Assembly (NCBI RefSeq): GCF_001748285.1
Contig: NZ_BDGT01000005.1
Span: forward strand, 1-64,000
Source of the DNA: Thermogemmatispora onikobensis
GTDB lineage: Bacteria > Chloroflexota > Ktedonobacteria > Ktedonobacterales > Ktedonobacteraceae
Direction: 5' to 3'
DNA length: 64,000 nucleotides
The notes beneath the pieces are model-generated. The model saw nothing but the letters and a program-made list of their open reading frames with translations. It made no database searches and had not been told where the DNA came from. This document shows positions 1 through 9,742 of the stretch, piece by piece. A program made the translations under genes and the position numbers. Every line of letters starts with the position of its first letter. Position 1 is the first letter of the stretch.

Positions 1-1
1 T

Positions 2-91
2 TCCTATCCACTGCATGGCACGACGTTCTTAGTCGGTCGGATGCTGCCAATCGGCGTGTGGCTGCTGTCTGCTCTCTCTCGGCAAAATTGA
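2..91 (+). CDS. possible 3' end of a gene entering from the left (partial)
   Basis: One frame is open from the window edge to TGA at 89-91 and reads as a short hydrophobic tail (GRMLPIGVWLLSALSRQN at its end), compatible with the last segment of a membrane protein. A strong plus-strand terminator follows at 152-177, which implies that some plus-strand transcript ends here. Another frame is open to 111, so the assignment is weak and no function can be given. Confidence 0.25.
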   Translation, partial: SYPLHGTTFLVGRMLPIGVWLLSALSRQN

Positions 92-151
92 GGCAAGTGT
101 CGCGCGATTAGTTGTCTCTCATTGCCCGTTAGTGGGCTTTGCTCTCCAGGC

Positions 152-177
152 AAAGGCGTGATCAACGCCTTTTTTTA
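152..177 (+). terminator. intrinsic terminator
   Basis: AAAGGCGT (152-159), loop GATCA, ACGCCTTT (165-172), then a run of T ending at 176. This is a perfect 8-bp stem with a U-tract for plus-strand transcription. It overlaps the last codons of queG, which runs the other way. The transcript it ends must start left of the window. Confidence 0.8.
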
Positions 178-1454
178 TTGCTCTCATCCTCCTCTTCATT
201 CCGGCTGCCCATCATAGCCAGCGCCTGGAGGATCTCTTGACGAACCTCTGGGTCGCCTTCTTGCTCAAGCCGCGCTGTCAGTGCCTGCCGCGCCTCTTCT
301 CCTCCGAGACATCCCAGCGCCCAGGCCGCATGCCCACGTACAAGGGCTTCTGTGTCGCTGAGGGCGTGAATCAGAGCCGGTATGGCTCGCTGATCGCCAA
401 GGTTCCCGAGAGCCACGCAGACGTTGCGCAGCAAGCCGCGTCGTTTGGCTCTCCAGATGGGGGTGTGGCGAAAGCGGGTGCGGAACTCTTCTTCGCTGAG
501 GGCAAGCAGCGGGATTAGCTCAGGCGCACCGCCGACCTGGGGCCGCGGACGGAACTCGTCGCGTCTTCTCAGCCAGATCTGCGGTCGCTGCCCGGACCTC
601 GTCACCTCTGCCTCTGTTCTTCGGTCTTCCGCCTGCATCCCCGTTGGTCCGATCTGGCGCAGGCCGAGACGCTTCTCCACGACGTGATTGACGGGGCAGA
701 CCTCCTGACAGATGTCGCAGCCGAAGATCAGGTTCCCCATGAGGGGACGTAGCTCTCGCGGGATGCTGCCGCGTAGCTCGATGGTGAGGTAAGAGATGCA
801 ACGCCGGTTGTCCAGCACGTAGGGAGCGGGCAGCGCTCCAGTAGGACAGGCGTACAGGCAGCGCTCGCACTTGCCACAGTTGGCTTGCAGTGGCTCGTCT
901 GCTGGGAGCGGCAAATTTGTCACTATCTCAGCGAGGAAGACCCAGGAACCCCAGCCACGTGTCAGAATGGTCGTGTTTTTGCCGTACCAGCCGATGCCTG
1001 CCCGCTGAGCGACGGCGCGGTCAACCATACGCCCGGTGTCCACGAAGAGCCGGGCCTCTAGCTCCGGCCCGCCCTCGCGGCGCGCGTATTCTCGCAGCCA
1101 GTCGGCAAATTGCTTCAGCTTGGGCTTGATGACCTCATGATAGTCTGCACCCCAGGCGTAGCGCGAGATGCGACCTCGTGGCTGATCATCCTGTGGCTCC
1201 TCCGGCTCTTCGCTCAGATAACACATGGCCAGGGCGATGATCGAGCGGGCCTCCGGCAGAAGGGCGTCGGGATGGCAGGAGACTTCTGCTCGTTCACTGG
1301 TGAACCAGGGCAGGCCCTCCATGAGGCCCGCGGCAATACGCTCCTTGATGACTCGCTCGGTCTCAGGGAAAGCTTCAGCCCCTGTGATACGGATGAGGTC
1401 AAAGCCCAATTCATAGCCGTATGCTTTGATCGGGGCGGCGTCGAGCACGTTCAT
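162..1454 (-). CDS. queG: epoxyqueuosine reductase QueG
   Basis: QueG performs the last step of queuosine synthesis: cobalamin-dependent reduction of epoxyqueuosine to queuosine in the tRNA wobble position, in the cytoplasm. The 430-residue product has the family layout. The N-terminal reductase domain carries the cobalamin-domain segment VDTGRMVDRAVAQRAGIGWY. Two [4Fe-4S] motifs follow (CGKCERCLYACP, and CDICQEVCPVN preceded by a distant Cys). The C-terminus has HEAT/PBS-lyase-like helical repeats (AIPALIHALSD, VRGHAAWALGCLG) as in many full-length QueG proteins. The ATG at 1454 has no clear Shine-Dalgarno but is the natural N-terminus of the domain. The ABC exporter upstream runs in the same direction with a 39-bp gap, so they may share a transcript. 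No key residue is visibly missing. Confidence 0.93.
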   Translation of the reverse strand: MNVLDAAPIKAYGYELGFDLIRITGAEAFPETERVIKERIAAGLMEGLPWFTSERAEVSCHPDALLPEARSIIALAMCYLSEEPEEPQDDQPRGRISRYAWGADYHEVIKPKLKQFADWLREYARREGGPELEARLFVDTGRMVDRAVAQRAGIGWYGKNTTILTRGWGSWVFLAEIVTNLPLPADEPLQANCGKCERCLYACPTGALPAPYVLDNRRCISYLTIELRGSIPRELRPLMGNLIFGCDICQEVCPVNHVVEKRLGLRQIGPTGMQAEDRRTEAEVTRSGQRPQIWLRRRDEFRPRPQVGGAPELIPLLALSEEEFRTRFRHTPIWRAKRRGLLRNVCVALGNLGDQRAIPALIHALSDTEALVRGHAAWALGCLGGEEARQALTARLEQEGDPEVRQEILQALAMMGSRNEEEDESNKKRR

Positions 1455-1493
1455 AACCGGGTCTCGGTTTCGTTTCTGTCACGATCAGTTCAG

Positions 1494-2456
1494 TCAGTTG
1501 GTGATATCTCGCCGGTGGTTCAACCAGCCTGCAATGCCCAACAGGAGTACAATGTAGGCGAGCAGCACGGTAAGAGCTTCTGCGTCGGGAAGCGTAGAGA
1601 TGCTACTGCTCCCAAAGATATAGTATCCTTGATGGGCCATCAAGGTTGCCAGATTGTTGCCGATCAAATAGTCGGGAAGGGCACGCAGGAACGTGCTGAC
1701 CGGTCCTTGCACCAGCTCGCTGCTCAGCTGACAGACCTGCCCAATGATAGGCTCCAGTAGATACCAGACAATGCCTCCCCCAATGCCCGCCGCACTGGAG
1801 CGGCCCAGGATACCGAAGAAAAGAGCTATAACAGCAAAGATGAACCAGTTGACGATGGCCAGCAGTAGAAAAAGAAAGGTGTGGAACAACCAGCCGGCTG
1901 TGAGAAAAGGACCTGGCTCAGGCGCTTGTCTGAGGAGACTGAGCAGGTAGCCAATCACCAGGCCGCTGAGACTCAGGCCGCTGATACCCAGGATGCAACA
2001 GACGAGGATGGCTCCCACCTTGGCCAGGAGAAACTGTGTGCGTGTAGGCCCCCGGGTGAAGAGCAGGCGAATCGTTCCCTGAGTGTACTCCCCTCCGGCG
2101 GCACTCCCTGCAAGAATAATAATCAGGATAGTAAAAGGTGTAAGAGCGGTCTGGACAGCAATATTAAGGGAGGTAGGAGGCAGAAGCAGCCTGACTACCT
2201 GGCCGCTATGGTCCCCTGTCGAGAAGAGAAAGAGGGCGAAGAAAACCAGGAGAGTAGTGAGCAGAGCAATCAGGGCTGAGATCCGTGTAAGCGGGCGTCG
2301 ACGGAGCTTGTAGAGTTCCATCGCGGTCAGACGCAACAAAACGCTCAGGTAGTCGCGTCGGCCTAAGAGAACCGAAGTGGAGGCAAAGCCATCGCCTGCG
2401 CCTGGCTGCTGGCTCTCTTGCACTGGAGTAGAAGGACTGGCGTCTATTCGATGCAT
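1494..2456 (-). CDS. ABC transporter permease, ABC-2 type
   Basis: Membrane half of an ABC exporter, 320 residues. About six hydrophobic segments are visible, including ISALIALLTTLLVFFALFLF and a C-terminal LTVLLAYIVLLLGIAGWL. The motif GGEYTQGTIRLLFTRGPTR is characteristic of ABC-2/NatB-like permeases with the loop that contacts the ATPase. I start it at ATG 2456 because GGAGCAAGGAG lies just before it; the longer open frame back to 2552 overlaps the end of the ATPase gene. The ATPase stops 28 bp upstream, so the two form an operon. The substrate cannot be deduced; antimicrobial peptide or drug export is typical of the family. Confidence 0.85.
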   Translation of the reverse strand: MHRIDASPSTPVQESQQPGAGDGFASTSVLLGRRDYLSVLLRLTAMELYKLRRRPLTRISALIALLTTLLVFFALFLFSTGDHSGQVVRLLLPPTSLNIAVQTALTPFTILIIILAGSAAGGEYTQGTIRLLFTRGPTRTQFLLAKVGAILVCCILGISGLSLSGLVIGYLLSLLRQAPEPGPFLTAGWLFHTFLFLLLAIVNWFIFAVIALFFGILGRSSAAGIGGGIVWYLLEPIIGQVCQLSSELVQGPVSTFLRALPDYLIGNNLATLMAHQGYYIFGSSSISTLPDAEALTVLLAYIVLLLGIAGWLNHRRDITN

Positions 2457-2484
2457 AGACTCTGCTTCTCCTTGCTCCTTTCGT

Positions 2485-3618
2485 TTACTGGCGCTTGCCT
2501 TCGCCCGGCATGGTCCTTCCACTTCCAGGTGGAACAGGAGCAGGAAGACCACCGAGGGCGGAGGCCGAAGCCCCGTGGAACTGAGCAGCTGCCGTGAGTT
2601 CTAGGAACGCTTCTTCAAGGCTGCCTTCATGGGGATGGATCTCTGCCGCGAAGAGATCCCGGCGAGCCAGTAAGGCATTGATCTCGGCAGAACGCTCTGC
2701 GGGCGCCTCCACACGGAGCATTGACGCTGCCTCTTCTCTGGCCCTGGCCTCGCTCGCTTTCCCTGGCGCTGGTGGCTGCTCGCTGGGACCGGCCCCCGTC
2801 GCTGCGACGACGGCCTTGATCCAGGTGGCCCCGCGCTCGCGTGCTTCCTGCAAGACTTGCAGGGCCGCCTGGGCCTCGGCGACGCTGTTCATACGGATCA
2901 GAATGTGCTCGCTCTGGCGTAGGAGAGCGGCGACGTCCCCTTGCTTGATGAGATTGCCCCGGTGCAGAATGGCTACGCGGTTACAGACCTGCTGAACTTC
3001 GTGTAAAATGTGGCTGGAGAGAAAGATGGTCTTGCCTTGCTGGGCGAGGCGCACGATGAGCTGGCGAATCTCAACCATGCCAACGGGGTCCAATCCGTTG
3101 GTTGGTTCATCCAGAAGGATTAACTCGGGATCAGTCAGGAGGGCTGCGGCGATGCCGAGCCGCTGTTTCATTCCCAGCGAGTATTTCTGATAGGCGAGCC
3201 CGGCCTGGGCACGCAGCTCGACCAGTTCGAGGACCTCTTCGATGCGCCTGTCGTTGAGAGGGTGCCGGGCCATGTCCGAGGCCGCGGCGAGAATGCGCAG
3301 GTTGTCTCTTCCAGAGAGATAGGGATAGAAGATGGGTGTTTCAACGACAGCGCCGATTCGTCGCAGGATGCGCGGCAGCTGATATTGGTTGTCCATGCCA
3401 AAGATAAAGGCGCGCCCCGCTGTGGGACGGATCAGCCCCAAGAGCATGCGGATGGTAGTGGTCTTCCCCGAGCCGTTGGGGCCGAGGAAGCCAAAAACGT
3501 CGCCTCGCATCACGCGCAGATTCAGGTCATTGACTGCCACGAGGTTGCCAAAGGCTTTGGTTAGCCTGCTGGTGCTGATGATGGTGGCATCTTCTCCAGT
3601 GAGAATGAGGTCGTTCAC
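2485..3618 (-). CDS. ABC transporter ATP-binding protein (export, CcmA/BcrA type)
   Basis: Cytoplasmic ATPase of the exporter formed with the 1494-2456 permease. It shows Walker A GPNGSGKTT, the signature YSLGMKQRLGIAAALL, Walker B LILLDEPTNGLDP and the H-loop SSHILHEV, in order over the first 225 residues. A 150-residue C-terminal extension (residues ~225-377) ends in a Gly/Pro-rich tail and resembles the extension of BcrA/drug exporters. Start codon is GTG at 3618, with AAGGAG six bases before it. A sigma-A-like promoter lies at 3709-3737. Confidence 0.9.
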   Translation of the reverse strand: MNDLILTGEDATIISTSRLTKAFGNLVAVNDLNLRVMRGDVFGFLGPNGSGKTTTIRMLLGLIRPTAGRAFIFGMDNQYQLPRILRRIGAVVETPIFYPYLSGRDNLRILAAASDMARHPLNDRRIEEVLELVELRAQAGLAYQKYSLGMKQRLGIAAALLTDPELILLDEPTNGLDPVGMVEIRQLIVRLAQQGKTIFLSSHILHEVQQVCNRVAILHRGNLIKQGDVAALLRQSEHILIRMNSVAEAQAALQVLQEARERGATWIKAVVAATGAGPSEQPPAPGKASEARAREEAASMLRVEAPAERSAEINALLARRDLFAAEIHPHEGSLEEAFLELTAAAQFHGASASALGGLPAPVPPGSGRTMPGEGKRQ

Positions 3619-3708
3619 GCTTTGCTCCTTGTGGCGTACTCGCCGCTGAGGGCAAGTTGTGCCAAAAAGGCTGGATACTTCAGCCTGCGGCGCGCTTGCT
3701 GTCTCTTT

Positions 3709-3737
3709 AGTATGCCCTGTTTGCCCTGTACTGGCAA
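3709..3737 (-). promoter_or_regulatory. sigma-A-like promoter for the ABC exporter operon
   Basis: On the minus strand TTGCCA (3732-3737), 17-bp spacer, CATACT (3709-3714). The -35 matches 5/6 and the -10 4/6 of the consensus. It would give a leader of roughly 85 bases before the GTG at 3618. Confidence 0.4.
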
Positions 3738-3861
3738 GTAGCCTGCAGGTAGCCTGAGCAGGTCTGCTGCCGCCCTTCCCTGTTGCACCAGAGAAGGCTA
3801 CCCTTCTGGCTCTTGCCCTTGACAGTCTGGTTGCTGGCTGACTGAGAGCAGGGTGAGACGA

Positions 3862-3880
3862 AAGGAAGGAAGGAAGGAAG
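3862..3880 (+). repeat. AAGG tetranucleotide tract in a translation initiation region
   Basis: About 4.75 units of AAGG lie 10-28 bases before the ATG at 3891 and contribute purines to its ribosome binding region. Slippage here would change the distance between promoter and start, but not the reading frame. Confidence 0.6.
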
Positions 3881-3890
3881 AGAGGCGCTG

Positions 3891-5018
3891 ATGTGGTCTG
3901 TTGATCCTGACGATGGACGGCGCTCAGGTCTGCACACCGGCTCCAATGGTCATAGAGCCGATGGTGCTCCTGAGCCGCCGTGGCCTCTCACTGCCAGAAA
4001 GTTGAGTTGGTCATCCCCAGCGCCAGCAGCAGGCGGAGGACCTCGGCGGGTGAGTCGGCGACTGCTCCTGGTTGTCCTGGTTGCAAGTCTGCTGCTGGCA
4101 CTGGCCGCCGGAGCGGCCTGGTACGCGCTCCGTTCGACTCCAGAAAAGTCATTAGCTGCCTTTTGCGCTGCTCTGAGCCAGGGAGATCCTCGCTCGGCCT
4201 ATCGCTACCTGGATTCGGCTTTGCAGCGTCAGACTCCTTTGCTGGTCTTCACTGGCTTGTTGGGAAAGACCCAAGACTGTAGCTATGAGGCCCTTCAGGT
4301 GCAAGGGGCGACGGCAACGGCACTGCTACGGCTCACCAGCGCTGGTCAGCGACAGACGCAGCAGGTCAGTCTGAGCGAAGAGGGGGGAAGCTGGCTGCTT
4401 AGCAAGGACGAGGTCCTTACAGCGCTGCCACGCTCGCTCGATGCCTTTTGTTCAACATTGGGGGCCGGCAAAGCTGAGGCTGCCTATGCACAGTTGACTC
4501 CGCTTTTTCAACGCCATGTTTCTCTTGGGCTTTTTCGCCTGCTTGTGGATGGGGCTACCTCCTGCTCCTCGCAGATTGAGGCGGTGACTCCCGCGCAGGC
4601 CAGGGCTCTGGTCGTGGTGCGCTACCAGGCTGAGGCCCAGCCGGAGCAGAGCACGGCCCTGCTGGTACCTGCGACGGGCAGTTGGTTGGTCGATGCGCTG
4701 TCATCCTTGTCGACGCCAACACGCTCCCTCTTGAGTTTTTGCAAGGCGCTGCAACAGGGCGCGTATAGCACTGCCTACGAGCTGCTCAGCCTGGACTTCC
4801 AAACCCATTTTGGTGGCCTGCGCCAGTTTGTCAACGTTGTTGATCCTGTGGTCAAGAGCAATGGGGGGATCAAAAGTTGCACGGTGGGGGCGACTCAGAA
4901 GAAAGGTGATCGCTTCATTGTGACTGGGATCATTACTTATGCCAATGGGAAAACAGAGACCGATCATGATGAGCTGGTGCTAGAAGCCGATATCTGGCGC
5001 CTCAATGCGCTGACCTGA
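3891..5018 (+). CDS. membrane-anchored protein with three Cys-pair repeats
   Basis: 375 residues, no named family recognised with certainty. A ~55-residue Pro/Gly-rich cytoplasmic N-terminus precedes one transmembrane segment (LLLVVLVASLLLALAAGAAW). The rest should be extracytoplasmic. It holds three consecutive ~105-residue units, each starting with an aromatic-Cys-helix motif (AFCAALSQGDPRSAY, AFCSTLGAGKAEAAY, SFCKALQQGAYSTAY) and each having a second Cys about 45-60 residues later (DCSYE, TSCSS, KSCTV). The same unit occurs once in the next gene (FHA protein). This resembles DUF4878/NTF2-like extracellular domains; a disulfide per unit is inferred. Start ATG 3891 follows AGAGG. Confidence 0.75.
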   Translation: MWSVDPDDGRRSGLHTGSNGHRADGAPEPPWPLTARKLSWSSPAPAAGGGPRRVSRRLLLVVLVASLLLALAAGAAWYALRSTPEKSLAAFCAALSQGDPRSAYRYLDSALQRQTPLLVFTGLLGKTQDCSYEALQVQGATATALLRLTSAGQRQTQQVSLSEEGGSWLLSKDEVLTALPRSLDAFCSTLGAGKAEAAYAQLTPLFQRHVSLGLFRLLVDGATSCSSQIEAVTPAQARALVVVRYQAEAQPEQSTALLVPATGSWLVDALSSLSTPTRSLLSFCKALQQGAYSTAYELLSLDFQTHFGGLRQFVNVVDPVVKSNGGIKSCTVGATQKKGDRFIVTGIITYANGKTETDHDELVLEADIWRLNALT

Positions 5019-5504
5019 GCGCCTTGGCTCCTCTGGCTGCGAGGCTGTGCTGCGTCCGCCCTCCCGCTCTCCTTGAAGAAAAATGCACGCTTGCTGCGTT
5101 TTTTGGAAAGGGTGAGTTGGACTGGCCTGGGCCAGGCAAGACGGAAGGTTCTCGTCAGCCTGTAGCGACGAAGAATGGGTTGCCAGTACACTACGAGTCG
5201 ATAGTTTGGCTCTGCCAGTGCTCCGGCTACTTTCTTGTGTGATGTGAGCGAGCGAGCGAAGCTAGCAAAGGAAAAGAGTGGTTGGCCGTGAGAGAGGCAA
5301 TCACGGGCTAGCTCAGAGCAAGTTCGTAGATGTCAGATCGAAGCTGCACCGGCTCTGCTTGCGTGGTAGTCAATGAATGGTAACGTTGCAAGACAGGAAG
5401 GTCCGGGTTCAGTGCGACCAGGGGTTCTAAGCAGGTGAATGGAATGGTCCTAAGCAGGCAAGCAGGAAGGAAGTAGACACCGATAAGGAAAAAGGAGTTT
5501 TCTT
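5019..5504. other. 486-bp intergenic region
   Basis: Lies between two co-directional genes. No open frame with homologous-looking sequence, no tRNA-like fold and no convincing -35/-10 pair was found. The last part contains the AAAGGAG ribosome binding site (around 5490) for the GTG at 5505. Confidence 0.5.
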
Positions 5505-6584
5505 GTGGAAGCGAGCTTGAACGGCCCTCAAGGACGTGTTGCCCTGGGGCCGGGCGTGACGACTGTGGGGCGTGCGCCCGATAATCAGATTCGTTTGAAC
5601 GATCAGCAGGTTTCGTCACACCACGCGGAATTTCGGGCTGAGGATGGAGGGTACAGCCTGGTTGACCGAGGCAGTACCAATGGCACCTTTGTGAATGATC
5701 AGCGTCTGACCAGTCAGGTTCCCCGGCGTCTTAACTCAGGTGATCGCATTCGTTTTGGAGAGACAATCTTTACCTATGAGATCGCTGGGGGTGGAGACCA
5801 GGCAGAAGAACGCACAGTAGTGGCTGGCTCACCTGATCAGTTCTTGCCTTCTTCGGGAGCGCCCTCCTATCCTCCGTCAGCATATCAGTCGTCCCCTGCT
5901 GCTGCCTCGCCCATGCAGGGCCAGGGGTATAGCCAGCAGGGAGGGTGGCCAGCTCAGCCCTATGGAGCGCCCCCTAATCAAGGCTATGGTCAGCAGCCAC
6001 CGGCAGGCCCGCCGGGCTACCCCGTACAGCCGGCACCCTATGGTCCTCCTCCCCAGGGGGCGCCATCCTTCCCCGGTCAGGCCCCAGGCTATCCGCAGTT
6101 CCCACCGCAGCCGCAACCACCGGTGCGGCGCGGCGGACGCGCAGGTTGCCTGATCGCCAGTCTCCTGGTGTTGGTGCTTTTGTTGCTTGTTTTAGTTGTA
6201 GTACTCTTTAATCCTCTCAACTTTCCTGGCCCTCTCGGATTGCTTGCTTCCTCTCCTCAGAAGACGTTTGACACCTTCTGCAGTGCTCTGAAGAATGGTG
6301 ACTATCACACAGCCTACGGTCAATTCTCATCTAACCTCCAGGCGAGTGAAAGTGAGCAGCAGTTTACGAGGGCCTTTCAGACAATTACGACGGTGGTGGG
6401 GCCGGTGACCACCTGTTCGGCCACTGATTTCCAGCAAAATGGGGACCATGCCACTGCGCAGGTAACGCTGGGTTTCCAACGAAGTTCGCGCGCGGCGACG
6501 GGCACAGTAAACTTTGTGCGTGAGAATGGAACGTGGAAGATCGATCGGGCGCCGCAGACGAACAGCAATCAGGTACAGACCTGA
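5505..6584 (+). CDS. FHA-domain membrane protein with Pro-rich linker
   Basis: 359 residues starting at GTG 5505 with AAAGGAG upstream. Residues ~1-95 are a forkhead-associated phosphothreonine-binding domain, with the hallmark residues GRAPDNQIRL, SSHHAEF and RGSTNGTFVN. Residues ~100-205 are a Pro/Gln/Gly/Tyr-rich low-complexity linker. Residues ~210-240 are a transmembrane segment (IASLLVLVLLLLVLVVVLF). The remainder is one extracytoplasmic unit (TFCSALKNGDYHTAY with a later Cys in VTTCSAT), the same as the three units of the preceding gene. FHA domains bind Ser/Thr-kinase-phosphorylated partners, so it may link kinase signalling (a kinase is encoded at 37493-39778) to the surface; that link is inference. 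A terminator follows at 6609. Confidence 0.85.
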   Translation: MEASLNGPQGRVALGPGVTTVGRAPDNQIRLNDQQVSSHHAEFRAEDGGYSLVDRGSTNGTFVNDQRLTSQVPRRLNSGDRIRFGETIFTYEIAGGGDQAEERTVVAGSPDQFLPSSGAPSYPPSAYQSSPAAASPMQGQGYSQQGGWPAQPYGAPPNQGYGQQPPAGPPGYPVQPAPYGPPPQGAPSFPGQAPGYPQFPPQPQPPVRRGGRAGCLIASLLVLVLLLLVLVVVLFNPLNFPGPLGLLASSPQKTFDTFCSALKNGDYHTAYGQFSSNLQASESEQQFTRAFQTITTVVGPVTTCSATDFQQNGDHATAQVTLGFQRSSRAATGTVNFVRENGTWKIDRAPQTNSNQVQT

Positions 6585-6608
6585 TTGAGGCCGAGGCTGG
6601 GCACCAGA

Positions 6609-6650
6609 CAGGCTGGGATCTCTCTTGGGGGGGACCCCAGCCTGATTTTA
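6609..6650 (+). terminator. intrinsic terminator of the FHA gene
   Basis: AGGCTGGG (6610-6617) pairs with CCCAGCCT (6636-6643) and is followed by GATTTTATTA. It sits between convergent genes. Confidence 0.7.
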
Positions 6651-6689
6651 TTATGGTCGGCGATGGGAGGCTCCTGGAATGATGTCATG

Positions 6690-8402
<1,713 letters not shown>

Positions 8403-8591
8403 GCTGTACTTCTTCCTTTCCAGGTTGGGTTGATCAGTTGCTGTCGGTGTTGAGTTAGGGCAGGGTTGTCTGCTGCTTGTGGGCGGATTGTTGCCTGCTT
8501 ATGTTATACAATCTCCCTCTGGCCGGTGGAAGGTGGGAGAGTGCCGGGGATGCCCTGCCGCCTGACGAGGGGGGCCTGGGCCAGGGAGGGA

Positions 8592-8635
8592 GCAGGCCCC
8601 CAGTGGGGCAGTGGACGGTGGTGCTGAGGGCCTGC
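8592..8635 (-). terminator. conserved hairpin after the last Imm1-like gene
   Basis: GCAGGCCC (8592-8599) and GGGCCTGC (8628-8635) form an 8-bp stem just past the end of the Imm1-like gene at 8674. The stem is repeated at 16499-16543 after its closest paralog while the loop differs in sequence and length. There is no U-run, so a terminator role is only possible. Confidence 0.35.
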
Positions 8636-8673
8636 GGGATAGGGCGGCAGGAAGAGGGGTGCAGCCCTTGGCG

Positions 8674-9591
8674 TTAGTTAGCTAGAGAAGGGTTGGGTTG
8701 GCCATCGAGGAGCCAGTGGACATCACGGGGAATAGTCTGGGTGTGATAGAAGTGCTGGAGGATGCGCCAGGCGAGCGGCTGCTGGACGGCCGTGCGTGCG
8801 GGGGAGCTGGTAGGGGGCTGGCTGCAGACTTCGATGTCGGGGCCAGCGAGAGAGGGATCGAAGGCGAGGAGGGAGGTGACAGGGAAGTGCTGGTTGTGGG
8901 GGAAGAAGAAGACGGCGTAGCGTTGCTGGAAGCCGCCGAGGACGGCGAGGGTGCCGCGGTCAGGGAGGGTGAGGAAGACGTGGGTGACGATTTGGCCGTC
9001 AAGGAAGCTCAGCGTGGTTAGCAGGGTGTGCCAGTTTGGTGCGAGGGAGAGGTCGGAGGTATCAGGAGACAGCTCGAGCAGGGTGGGGGTGTGAGCGAGG
9101 TCAGGTCGTGGGGAGGGGGGCACAGGCAGGGTGTGAGGGGGAGGGTCGGTTTCGAGTGTCCAGCCTAAGTCTGGCTGGTGGGGCAGGGAGCGGTAGAGCT
9201 CGCCGTGCACGAGGAAGTGGCGGGCGATGGGGACAAGGAGGGGCCAGGACAAAGTGGCGTAGGCAGGGGAGAGGAGGGGGGGCTGCAGGCAAAGGGGCAG
9301 GTCCGGGCCGGTCTGGTGGAGGTGTATAGCCTGCAGGGAGCGGGTAGGGATGAGGGGGGCCGGAGCGGGCCTGGTGGGGCTGGGGTCGAAGAGGACGAGG
9401 TAGCGCTGGGAGTGGCCGCCGCGGATGGTGAGAGACTGCTGCTGAGGACTGGTGAGGGAGAGCCAGCAGCTGCGAGGGCTTTGGCCGTCGAGGGAGAAGA
9501 AGGCGTCGGCGATCTGGGACCAGGAAGGGTCAAGGATCGCGACCTGGTCTTGGGAGCCGAGAGCGAGCCGCCAGGGATGGAGCGCAGTCAT
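8674..9591 (-). CDS. Imm1-like double-repeat immunity protein (copy 1, last in array)
   Basis: 305 residues, predicted cytosolic protector against a nucleic-acid deaminase toxin. It has two homologous halves. Each starts with W-x2-(I/L)-x2-A-x2-x-LDG (WSQIADAFFSLDGQ; WHTLLTTLSFLDGQ), then a Gly-rich turn with Arg-aromatic (GGHSQRYLVLF; GGFQQRYAVFF), then GPD(L/I)x(L/V)C and a terminal Trp (LGWTLE; VHWLL). This resembles the Imm1 family (alpha+beta, conserved C-terminal Trp, neighbours of deaminase toxins). Start is ATG 9591, 12 bases after AAAGGAGG; the hydrophobic extension to 9765 is intergenic DNA. Its C-terminal third is almost identical to copy 6 (16578-17495), a sign of gene conversion. 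Confidence 0.65.
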   Translation of the reverse strand: MTALHPWRLALGSQDQVAILDPSWSQIADAFFSLDGQSPRSCWLSLTSPQQQSLTIRGGHSQRYLVLFDPSPTRPAPAPLIPTRSLQAIHLHQTGPDLPLCLQPPLLSPAYATLSWPLLVPIARHFLVHGELYRSLPHQPDLGWTLETDPPPHTLPVPPSPRPDLAHTPTLLELSPDTSDLSLAPNWHTLLTTLSFLDGQIVTHVFLTLPDRGTLAVLGGFQQRYAVFFFPHNQHFPVTSLLAFDPSLAGPDIEVCSQPPTSSPARTAVQQPLAWRILQHFYHTQTIPRDVHWLLDGQPNPSLAN

Positions 9592-9658
9592 GGGTACAAA
9601 CAACCTCCTTTGGTGTCGGTCAGGTGCACATGAGCGAAGAAGCAGGGCGAGCCAGGAG

Positions 9659-9705
9659 AGGGGAGCAGCAGCGATGAGGAAGAGGAGGAGAAGGGCTGCT
9701 CCCCT
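9659..9705 (-). repeat. 11-bp inverted repeat between immunity genes
   Basis: AGGGGAGCAGC (9659-9669) and GCTGCTCCCCT (9695-9705) form a perfect stem with a purine-rich loop, in the gap between copies 1 and 2. An identical element is at 13815-13861. It may be a transcript-processing or attenuating hairpin; no U-run follows. Confidence 0.55.
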
Positions 9706-9742
9706 GCTCCCGAGCGTCATCAAGGTGTCTGCGCCAGCGTGT

